This document shows positions 55,988-64,000 of a stretch of DNA of 64,000 nucleotides, piece after piece. The stretch comes from Saksenaea vasiformis B4078 (lineage: Eukaryota; Mucoromycota; Mucoromycetes; Mucorales; Saksenaeaceae), in NCBI GenBank assembly GCA_000697055.1, contig JNDT01001927.1:154061-218060 (forward strand), in the 5' to 3' direction. Under the pieces are notes generated by a model that was not told where the DNA came from, made no database searches, and saw nothing but the letters and a program-made list of their open reading frames with translations. The position numbers and the translations under genes were made by a program. Within the stretch, counting starts at the first letter, position 1; each line of letters opens with the position of its first letter.

Positions 55988-57191
55988 TTATACAGCGGAA
56001 TCCGAGTGCGTATTAGATGATGTGGACGATTTTCGAGTATACCAGAGAAATTGGGCAAAAATAAAGGCGTCAAATGTTAGCGTGCCGGCGCTACCAATCA
56101 AATAGGAAGCTGACTGTAATAAGGATGCCCATGTCTGACCAGGGTGTAATACAATGCTGAGGAAATACGTAAGGTTTCCACATGCAGCAAACATGAAGAG
56201 TGAAGGCGAAAGTCCTTCAACAGATCGTCGGTTACGATTCTTTAAAATCTGGGGAATACGAGATGTCAAATAGAGAGCGGTACAAGTCCATGCGATGACT
56301 TGACCAAAGATAGCAGGATTATCGGCGGCGGTGGTCATGTTACTGGTAGTGAGGGTGGTATCGGCGTTCGTTAGATTGAACCCAAAAAGCATGATAGCAA
56401 ATAGAACAGTGCCGCCAGCCTTTTTTCCGAGTGACTTGTTGCTTCGGGTATCCTCTTCTTCTTCTTCTTCTTCTTCATGATGCGTTGTAGTAAGGGTATA
56501 CCATTTGCTAGGAGAAGCAGAAACAGAATAGGGTGTCAATTCGTCTTCTAGCGTTTTGTTCGGATTCGATTCGATTAAAAGGGGTGTACTGGCTGATGGG
56601 TGTTGGAATGAGGAGTATTTAAAGGTATGTACAGATTGTTTTGACGATGGAAATGGCGATCGTCGCTTGATATTGCTGTAATAAATCCATTGCGTCAACA
56701 AACAAATATCGATGGAGACAAAATAGATGCCAAGGTACAGCTGAAATGGCAGCTGATGTGTCAGGATACAACCCAAAAGATTGCATAAGTCACCTAAAGC
56801 ACATGAGATGATTAGCCCCAGGCAAACAAACCGATATTTTTTTTTCTTTTTACCTGCAAGCCAAATTGCTAGAAAGTTTAAGCTTAGACAGTCGGCAGAC
56901 CCAAGTTTATAATTTTCAATGACTTGACTATAATACAAAAAACAAGAGTTAGCGATAATAAAAGGATTTATTGTCGTTTGAACTTACGGAAGTTGTGCAT
57001 TTAACCAAGCAAGGATAGAAAGATAACCCAACAATAAGCTGATAGCTGCTTGTGTTCCGTAGACACAGTCACCAAAGATATACTATCATAGATGGAATAT
57101 ATAAGTAAGGAATGAAGGTTAATAGAAAATAACATACGTAAATCCATTGAATATAGGGAATTCCATCTTGTGTAGGTATACATTGATCCAT
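55988..57191 (-). CDS. PQ-loop repeat protein, vacuolar/lysosomal cationic amino-acid exporter type
   Basis: PQ-loop proteins of the Ypq/PQLC2 type export basic amino acids from the vacuole or lysosome. Four exons (57138-57191, 56988-57082, 56854-56927, 55988-56793, minus strand) give 342 aa. The first PQ motif lies at the exon 2/3 junction (AWLNAQLPQVIENYKLGSAD), followed by LSLNFLAIWLAGDLCNLLGC. The second is SRIPQILKNRNRRSVEGLSP with FMFAACGNLTYFLSIV, as in the family. Seven hydrophobic helices are visible. A Ser/Thr-rich loop with an acidic Glu run (56456-56476) lies between the two halves, as in Ypq1. The start at 57191 gives the usual short N-terminus. Divergent from threonine aldolase. 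Confidence 0.93.
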
Positions 57192-57833
57192 GAGTAGGTT
57201 GTATATTTTGTGAAAATAGAATGAAGGAAAGATGAAAGAAAAGCCCAAACCGAAATGAAACAGGCTCTTTTAAATCAATGGTTGATTTTCTATCTTTTTG
57301 ATATCAGAACTGCCTTTTTAGGAATTGACGGCAGCTCCCCCATATTTTCAGGTACACACGCGATACCATGCTCCGATGTTATTTTACTGGTTCCTCTACT
57401 CTCTTGAATAAAACCCATGACCAAAAATTTGCCTTTTTAAAAGTCCCACGCCCCTTCATGCAGCATCGAGAAACCTCTCTTGGGGTTAAGTTATCCAAGG
57501 AAGTAGTGAAGTAAGAGAAGCAGAACAATGACTGAATTCGACCAATAAGGATTAAGAAATGACTCATCTTTCGTACATCGTTTCAACAACCGCACTTTTG
57601 TCACTGAGACCTCCTTTTTTACAGTTCATACTTTATGTGTAGACGTCATGTCGAAGTGTATTGGTTACATTTCTGTATCTGATTTTCTTGAATCCCGTCC
57701 GTGTAATATAAGGGAAATTTGTCACCAATGACGCTTAACATAAAATAAAATAAATTTAAAAAGAGACCTTTACCAAAAAGAACCAAAAAATTTTTCTTTA
57801 ACCGCCGGACTCCACATCTCTCTCCATTTAGAA
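57192..57833. promoter_or_regulatory. divergent intergenic region of the PQ-loop and threonine aldolase genes
   Basis: 642 bp containing both promoters. Short ORFs here (for example 57379-57567 minus) are chance. No TATA box stands out. Confidence 0.5.
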
Positions 57834-59050
57834 ATGATAGCCAAGTCAGGAAGGACGTTGTTTTCTCGGGTGTGCCAATCCCCCTTTTCCCGTACAATAG
57901 CATTACAGCGATATATTCAAAGACCCCAGTCATCCATTCATGTGGACTCCCAACATGAAGTTTACGATTTTCGAAGTGATACTACCACAGAACCAACAGA
58001 AGAGATGTTTCATGCTATGAAAGCCGCATCCAGGGGCGACGATGTATTTGGGGTAAATAACTTGCAGTGAAATAAACAAAAAGGCGTTAACTCTAAATTT
58101 AGGAGGATCGAAGTGTGAAGCACCTTGAGGATTACGTGGCCGAGTTGTGTGGACACGAGGCTGGTCTGTTTTGTGCCAGTGGCACCATGACGAATCAACT
58201 TGGACTGCTAGTCCATCTGACGCAACCACCTCAATCCGTCGTATGTGATTCGAGATCCCACGTGTATCATTGGGAAGCTGGTGGCATCGCTTACCACAGC
58301 AGAGCTACAGTAAGCCCTGTAACTGCTATTAATGGCATCTATGCTACTGCAGAAGAGGTGGCCGCTAGCATTATTGGTGATGATATTCACAACGCCCCTA
58401 CTCGAGTTATCTCGCTGGAGAATACCCTGGATGGTCTTATTTTCCCTCTTGGAGAATTACGCCAGATATCAGAACTTGGACGTAGCAAAGGCTTGAAACT
58501 TCATCTGGATGGCGCTCGTTTATGGAACGCTTCCCAAGCAACGGGCGTCCCGCTGAGCGAATACGGCAAGCATTTCGATACCATGTCTCTTTGCCTCTCG
58601 AAAGGCGTCGGTGCTCCCATTGGTTCCGTTCTTGTTGGTAACGCCAAAATCATTGATCGCGCTCGTCACTTGCGCAAGCTATTTGGAGGCGGATGGCGCC
58701 AAGCAGGTCCACTTGCTGCTGCTGCCTTGTACTGCATTGACAATATCGTTCCGACAATGCCGGAAACACATAAACTTACAAAGCATTTGGCCGACGAACT
58801 TGTGAAACTAGGCGTTCATTTGCAAATGCCTGTGCACACCAATATGATTCATATGGACACGGCAGACATTGGTTTGAGTATCGAAAAGCATATACAACCA
58901 GCGTTGCGCCAACATCATATCAAAATCGATGGCTCGGGTACTAGCTCCCGCATCGTGTTGCATCATCAGATCGACCCATCTGCTGTCCACACGTTTATTG
59001 CCGTTATGCGTGATCTGTTGGCCTCACGCGATATGCGGTCATCAGCTTAA
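57834..59050 (+). CDS. GLY1: low-specificity L-threonine aldolase
   Basis: A PLP enzyme that cleaves threonine or allo-threonine to glycine and acetaldehyde, an important glycine source in fungi. Two exons (57834-58052 and 58103-59050) give 388 aa. Landmarks: YDFRSDTTTEPTEEM, GDDVFG completed across the intron as EDRSV, GLFCASGTMTNQLGLLVHL, HVYHWEAGGIAYHS, SLENTLDGLIFPLGEL, the aspartate site LHLDGARLWNAS, and the PLP-binding lysine in SLCLSKGVGAPIGSVLVG, followed by RKLFGGGWRQAG. All active-site blocks are present. The first 35 residues (Arg/Ser-rich, no acidic residues) could be a mitochondrial leader, which is not usual for yeast Gly1. Convergent with the NDP kinase gene, with stops 105 bp apart. 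Confidence 0.96.
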
Positions 59051-59155
59051 ATACCCCGCTGGTCTCCGTGATGACAGCTCACATGCGCGTTCTACAGGCG
59101 ACCTACCACAGATATGCTTGAAGACAATAAATATATTCATTTATCTTCTTTTTCT

Positions 59156-59707
59156 CTAAAAAAATAATATTCTTTCTCTTTCAAAAGCCTCGATAGAATC
59201 ACTGGCATGCAATGCGTTCTCCTGAACGGAAGTACCAATGTGTGCACGAACCGATCGAGGCGCGGATTGTCGCGCTTCTTCCGGGTTTGTAGGTCCCACC
59301 AGTCGTCTCAATCCTTTAATCGCGTCTACCCTCTCGAGAACGATAGCATGGCAAGGACCACGCGTCAGATATGATTCAAGTGATGGATAGAAATCACGTT
59401 CCTTTTTGTCGTGGTACCACGCTGCAACATCGACCGCAGACAAGTGAACTTGCTTCTCGGCAACAACCTGGAATCCTCGTTGGTTGATCATGGCCATGAT
59501 TAGAGTTTGGTTTGCTACACCATCGGGCTTGATGACAGCTAGCGTTTGCTCCAAAGGACAAGCCTTGTCTTGGACAATACTAGGAAGATACTGACAGATT
59601 TCATACTTGATGTCATCCTTGTTTACAATGGAATTGGAGGGTACGCAAAACAAAAACAAAAAAGGGCTAAAATGCAGAAAAAGTACCACCAGGTACGCCC
59701 AAAACAT
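59156..59707 (-). CDS. NME5/NME6-type nucleoside diphosphate kinase
   Basis: NDP kinases transfer phosphate from NTPs to NDPs through a phosphohistidine. The domain begins QTLAVIKPDGVANQTLIMAM and contains VVAEKQVHLSAVDVAAWYHD, LTRGPCHAIVLER, PEEARQSAPRSVRAHIG and the active-site ENALHASDSIEAF with its histidine. The HASDS form and the longer VDAIKGLRRLVGPTNPEEAR loop point to the divergent group II (NME5/NME6-like) and not to the housekeeping enzyme. Total length from the ATG at 59707 is 183 aa. The first 25 residues are very hydrophobic (FWAYLVVLFLHFSPFLF). This is either a membrane anchor or part of an unspliced intron (GTACCT to TTTTAG, about 59694-59669), so the start is uncertain. DCN1 starts 121 bp away on the other strand. 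Confidence 0.82.
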   Translation of the reverse strand: MFWAYLVVLFLHFSPFLFLFCVPSNSIVNKDDIKYEICQYLPSIVQDKACPLEQTLAVIKPDGVANQTLIMAMINQRGFQVVAEKQVHLSAVDVAAWYHDKKERDFYPSLESYLTRGPCHAIVLERVDAIKGLRRLVGPTNPEEARQSAPRSVRAHIGTSVQENALHASDSIEAFERERILFF

Positions 59708-59827
59708 GTTGGCCACGATTAAAAGCTCAGAGAGAAAGAGCACTAGTGTGTCACTGACCACGAGGGACCCGTCGTGACCTTGATTCTCGACGCAAGTCAA
59801 AACCCTCTCTTGTCACTTTCCACTGCA

Positions 59828-60961
59828 ATGGGACAGCATCAGAGCAGCCAGTCCTCCAAGCGTAAACGATCAAATACGCAGGCGTCCGAGTATAGTCATC
59901 ATAAGGCCGCACCTTCTCTCTGCAGAGACCAGAGGCCAGACCATCCTCCCACCACCACCACCACGACGCCAACGACGACGACGTAAGCGCATTTTGTAGC
60001 ATCTACTAGAACTAATCAACAAAAGAAGGCTACAGGTACAACACACATCCGCAGTGCAGATAGTTTTTAATTTCTATATTATGTACAGTTTGATGAAAAA
60101 CGGTGTGAAGAATGGTATATGCGTTATGCTGACCCGGATATGCCAGAATGCATATTACCAGATGGCACGCGGCAATTTTTTGAAGATATGAAAATATCGA
60201 TGGAAGATGTATGTCCCTTCGTAACAAAAGAATAGCCTCTTTATTATTGCAAGCTAGATTGCGTTGGTGGCCATCGCATGGAAGATGAATATTGCTACAA
60301 TGGGTAAACTAGACGGACACGGCCCTACTTCATCGTCTAAAGCCATTATTTAGGTTATATTAGCAAAGACGAATGGATGACGAGTATGCGACGATTTGGG
60401 TACAATGACACTATCTCAGTGCGATAGTCTAACGTACGATTATCAGTACCGATTCAATGGAAAAACTAAAGAGGAAGCGGCCGCAGCTGGAGCAGAGCGT
60501 ACATGATCCCGAACAATTCAAAGAAATGTATCATTATACATTTGGATATGCAAAGAATAAAGAACAAAAATGCATGGATGTCGATGTATGTTACGTAGGA
60601 GCAGACTAAAGCTTAGTGCTCATTTTCAAAAAAACAGGTTGCGACCGCGCTATGGACATTAATGCTAGCTGGCAAGTCTCCTCTGGTATCCGAATTTGTC
60701 GCATTTTTGCAGGTGAGTAAGGATAGAGTAAAACCGCATTAACGTTGTTCGTCTGCGTAGGAAAAGCAACCAGTTCGAGCGATCAATCGCGACCAATGGC
60801 GAAGCTTTTACGAGTTTATTACCACCATGTCGAGCGATCTTTCTGACTATGACGAAAACTCTGCATGTAAGGAAAGATTTGTTTAGGCATTGACTGATAT
60901 ACAGAGAGTAGGGCCCGTCCTTTTCGACGAGTTCGCTGAGTGGAAACAGATGAAGCAATGA
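59828..60961 (+). CDS. DCN1: DCN1/DCUN1D, cullin neddylation co-E3
   Basis: Dcn1 binds the Nedd8 E2 Ubc12 and the cullin to speed cullin neddylation, thereby activating cullin-RING ligases. Nine exons (59828-59982, 60026-60035, 60089-60208, 60258-60303, 60354-60399, 60447-60585, 60638-60712, 60761-60866, 60912-60961) join in phase to 248 aa. The potentiating-neddylation domain is clear: LVAIAWKMNIATMG, YISKDEWMTSMRRFG, FKEMYHYTFGYAKNK, TALWTLMLAGKSPLVSEFVA, QWRSFYEFITTM and the diagnostic end SAWPVLFDEFAEWKQMKQ. The N-terminal 60 residues are Ser/Thr/His-rich in place of a UBA domain. Exon 2 is only 10 nt. It shares a very short promoter with the NDP kinase gene. Confidence 0.94.
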
Positions 60962-61600
60962 ATTCCTATTACCCAGATCAATGATACCACGAGACGTAAC
61001 TTGGTTATGTATAGGTTGCGTTATGATTATTTTGTCTCTTGTAACCCCCATCTTTGAAAACTGTCTGCCGCAAAAAGGCTGTTTGCTCTTCTATAACAAG
61101 AACCAAGTCCACCCACTTTTGAAATGATTATATGCATATTTTGACAAAACGCTTAATCTGAAAGAAATCGATTGCATCACAGAGACAGTAGATAGATGTT
61201 GGAAGAATTATCCCTTGACATGGATTAGGTTTTACAGGATTTTTCAATGATTTCGCATCTATTTAAAGTTATTCGGTGCTACTTCCAGATGAACTCTGCG
61301 TTTTCAAGTACGTATTTTTATGTTCATCCAATTATTTTTTATGCTGCTTGAATAAATTTTGCGTCCACTGGAGACCAAGTTCATGCAAGTTGATTAATCT
61401 TCTGATATATAACCGATGTACAGTACTAATAGCCACATATACAATCCTTCTTTAGCACAAACTTGATTCTTCAGAGACGCAAGATTTATTTAGAGTATGT
61501 AACGCGCACAGCGCGATATATCTTTGGACAACATGATTACTGATTTCCGCGCTCGTTTCTTGAGGATCCTTTTCTCGCACCATTCCTTACTGATTCCTGT
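60962..61600. other. intergenic region between DCN1 and SEC61 beta
   Basis: 640 bp between convergent genes. AT-rich, no ORF of interest on either strand. Presumably 3' UTRs and polyadenylation signals. Confidence 0.6.
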
Positions 61601-62024
61601 TTAAGCACGCAAGAACTTTCCAACAATATGAAGACCGAAAACGGAGGCAATGAAAGTCAAAGACAGAACCAAAACAACCACAGGATCCCTAAAAAGCGTA
61701 TCAGAAGAGTATTTTTAAAGAAACGCTGTACATACACGCGAAGTCCAGGAGAATCGTCTGAATAGATACGCATCATACCGGATGTACTGCCACCAGGCAC
61801 ACCACCGCGGGGACCGGAGTTTGTGTTTGAGCGAGAAGTAACACGCTTTCTATAAGTCATACGATCGTTAGCCTTTGAATTGACGTTACGGGAAGATCTG
61901 AATCTACCTGATGGTGCCCTTGGGAGTAGATGAATCGGCCTACACAAATCAGGAAACCGATGAGTAACTTGGTATTATTTTCATCGTGCTCATCGCCATC
62001 ATATGCTTTTTTGAAACGTACCAT
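61601..62024 (-). CDS. SBH1: SEC61 beta subunit (Sbh1) of the ER translocon
   Basis: A tail-anchored subunit of the Sec61 channel. Four exons on the minus strand (62022-62024, 61908-61939, 61736-61849, 61601-61688) give 78 aa. As in HSP10, exon 1 is the ATG alone, followed directly by a GTACGT donor. The protein begins MADSSTPKGTIRKRVTSRSN, then has the family signature GPRGGVPGGSTSGMMRIYSD, DSPGLRV and, after an intron in the Val codon, the single C-terminal membrane helix DPVVVLVLSLTFIASVFGL ending HIVGKFLRA. Length and order match the family exactly. The intron between exons 2 and 3 contains GCTAAC as branch point, excluding an alternative start inside it. Only a few dozen bases of AT-poor promoter are visible before the ATG. 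Confidence 0.95.
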
Positions 62025-62219
62025 TGTTAAAGCAGAAGGAGTAAGAAAAAGAGGAACACCGAGCAAAAGTGAGTGCTTTCGGTTTGGGCAGGTGTGTGTG
62101 CGCTTTCCATTGGCTGAAAGCAATCGGCTTCGGACAGCCATAACCAAGTCACGATAGTCGGCAGGCAAACCTGAAGTTGTGGACTCATCGTCAAACAAGG
62201 AAGCTTTTTCCTTGAATCA

Positions 62220-62791
62220 CCTACTTCGTATATTGAGTATTTGCAGAGTGCAGCTTCCGCAAACGTTGCGCAAATTAATGCGATGCAATTTAATAGTCAA
62301 CTTGTAGGAAGAGATGAGGAACTCTGGCAGGAGAAGAGTGACTGAAGAGCATGCGTATTCTCGGTACACTACTCAGAAATAAGTCCAAGTTTATCGAGTT
62401 TGAAAGTGAAACGGTACGCAAGAGCAATGAAACACTGGGGTATTTGTGTTCATCCTTCGCAGAGCAGAGTAAAGTAGTATGAAAGAACGTCCATACAGTG
62501 CCTTTAATAGAACGAAGAAAAAACAAGAGGACGATTACAGCTATTGATGCTAATCACTCTGCTGTTGTTATCGAGACGACTATGCATTTAGCGAAAGATC
62601 CCGACTACCTTGACATTTTCTACAGCATTGTTTATCGCTTTATGAGAACTGGATACAAGCTATCATTGAAAAAAGTGGAGTTCCAATTGATGGGCAGAAA
62701 CAGTGCAGAAATGACACGATTGAGTTTGCGGATAGGAACAGATGGATATGAACTTCTTGTATGTATTCTATATGAATACGAAAATGTATAA
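62220..62791 (+). pseudogene. decayed coding fragments, probably mobile-element derived
   Basis: Plus-strand coding-like pieces in changing frames: 62220-62343 (YIEYLQSAASANVAQINAMQ, GRDEELWQEKSD), 62355-62470 (LGTLLRNKSKFIEFESETVR) and 62498-62791 (RTITAIDANHSAVVIETTMH, DIFYSIVYRFMRTGYKLSLK). Together they look like one protein with two or more breaks. Family not recognised. The style is similar to repeated ORFs of Mucorales. Confidence 0.35.
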
Positions 62792-62829
62792 GTGCTTGTC
62801 CTATGGAGCAGTCTACTACGGTTGCTCAT

Positions 62830-64000
62830 GTACCAACCACGAGAGCAACGACTACGTCGACCTTAAATACTATCTCTGCTTCAGGGTCAATTGAATATCC
62901 AGACATAATAAAAGACGAAGATTGGTCAGGAATCTGCAGTGCTGAGCAGTAAAACTGTAGCAGATCAGTATATCTGCTTTCTGAAAGAGAAGGTTCGATG
63001 AAAAGCAAACGCCAGTCAATTAGTTGGCTCAAACCTCACTGGGCCGCATCTGACTCAGTGCCCACTGACAGGAATGCGCAAAATATTCGAATATTTGTGT
63101 GATATAGAAATTGAAAAGGTTTGTAGAAGAAAATCAATAAAAAGAATCAGACGGATAAATCCTTTGAAACTTGTGTTATATTCTTTATTGTATATTAATC
63201 GACCCAGCTTATATATCTTTTTACTGGCTCTTCCACAATAATAAAAATAACAGTAATCAGCAGTGCATGTTGAATAAGAGCTTTCGTTAAGATAGATTAG
63301 ATGTCATGTTCGTTTAGAGTGATGATAGACATGATTGTCCTTCTGCTCTGATTACCATGACTGCATATTCATGCATGCGGATCTCTATGTCAAAGTAAAA
63401 TTAAAATATGATAATCTCTGCACAGCTGCATACAGCTGTGCATAGTAATTTTGTGCAGAAGACATGATAGCAAATACTCCATATATTATATAAACCATGT
63501 AATTTGGAGGTTTTTAATCTAAAGTGGCAGTTGCTGTATCTTAGTGTTCTTCATTCTTTTTCTCTATTGTTTTTCTTCATCTCCATTTATTTAACACCAG
63601 TAGTTTCAAAATGAAGTGTCGGTTAATTGGTGTCAAGAATCAGGCGGATAGAGTACGTGAGACTCGGTCAGGATTGTTTTATTCTGTGTAAAAGAACTAG
63701 GGACTGAATTATAACTTACTATCCAATTAACTGAACTGACAGAGTAATGCTGAATATACATTGTGCTAGTAAATGTATGACAAAGTCTGGATACTGTGAA
63801 ATTTGGTTAATTGAGAGATGGATAACAACGGGAATACGTTGTTACGCTGTATTTTTGACTTGTCGATAAAAATGGGTATGTTTCCTGGTAGTGCCTAAGT
63901 GTAAACTTGATGACAGAGATAGCTAGTAAAATATAGAAAAAGGTAGTTTCGGTAGATAAAAAGAGTTTGGTTTGTGTGAGCACCAGGTGTGGATTTGAGT
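62830..64000. other. AT-rich gene-free end of the window
   Basis: No supportable gene on either strand. A start codon at 63611 opens only 26 codons (MKCRLIGVKNQADRVRETRS). It could be the first exon of something beyond the window but cannot be supported. One strong hairpin is listed separately. Confidence 0.5.
63419..63442. repeat. 10-bp perfect inverted repeat with CATA loop
   Basis: Arms TGCACAGCTG (63419-63428) and CAGCTGTGCA (63433-63442) are perfectly complementary around a 4-nt loop, giving a stable hairpin in an AT-rich, gene-free area. Confidence 0.85.

Noticed and set aside
61657..61947. 96-codon ORF with internal Met as the SEC61 beta start
   Set aside because: The ORF runs through a clear intron (GTAGAT...TTATAG with GCTAAC branch). 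The spliced form beginning MADSSTP fits the family.

Overview
The window looks like chromosomal DNA of an early-diverging fungus, most likely Mucoromycota (a Mucorales-type mould). Genes have many short introns (about 45-70 nt) with GT/AG ends and CTAAC/TACTAAT-like branch sites. All recognisable products are eukaryotic. One protein carries a domain I associate with Mucoromycota, and the mobile-element relics include a 3'-5' exonuclease family that is common in those genomes. The assignment rests on reading alone, without a database search.

Layout. (1) 1-18.6 kb is gene-dense: TEL2 (5'-truncated by the window edge), a DUF8032-like protein with an internal duplication, COQ8 divergent from GCN1 across a 166-bp shared promoter, an MIT-domain protein and a PAQR/adiponectin-receptor-like membrane protein. 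(2) 18.6-25.9 kb is a graveyard: a broken 3'-5' exonuclease element gene, a broken protein-primed-type family B DNA polymerase relic and a broken Tc1/IS630-like transposase, all on the same strand. (3) 25.9-31.4 kb holds a methionine/L-type amino-acid permease, an unrecognised 589-aa protein and a tiny secreted six-cysteine peptide. (4) 31.4-39.9 kb is gene-poor, with one Tc1-like fragment and scattered ORF fragments. (5) 40-49.1 kb is gene-dense: SSF1, a Gti1/Pac2 (WOPR) regulator, HSP10, KAE1, a PrxQ-type peroxiredoxin and a Rho GTPase. (6) 49.1-52.7 kb is gene-poor. (7) 52.7-62 kb is gene-dense: a large glycosyltransferase-like protein, a PQ-loop transporter, threonine aldolase, an NME-type nucleoside diphosphate kinase, DCN1 and SEC61 beta. 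(8) 62-64 kb is gene-poor.

The intact genes are mostly housekeeping: translation control and ribosome or tRNA maturation (GCN1, SSF1, KAE1), protein folding and translocation (HSP10, SEC61 beta), ubiquinone synthesis (COQ8), redox defence (PrxQ), neddylation (DCN1), signalling (Rho, WOPR regulator) and amino-acid transport and metabolism (permease, PQ-loop protein, threonine aldolase). They are not one pathway. The most unusual material is the relic block at 19.9-25 kb, the knottin-like secreted peptide, and gene structures with extremely small exons (3, 6, 10, 19 and 27 nt). Exon boundaries were derived by hand from splice signals, reading-frame phase and family conservation.
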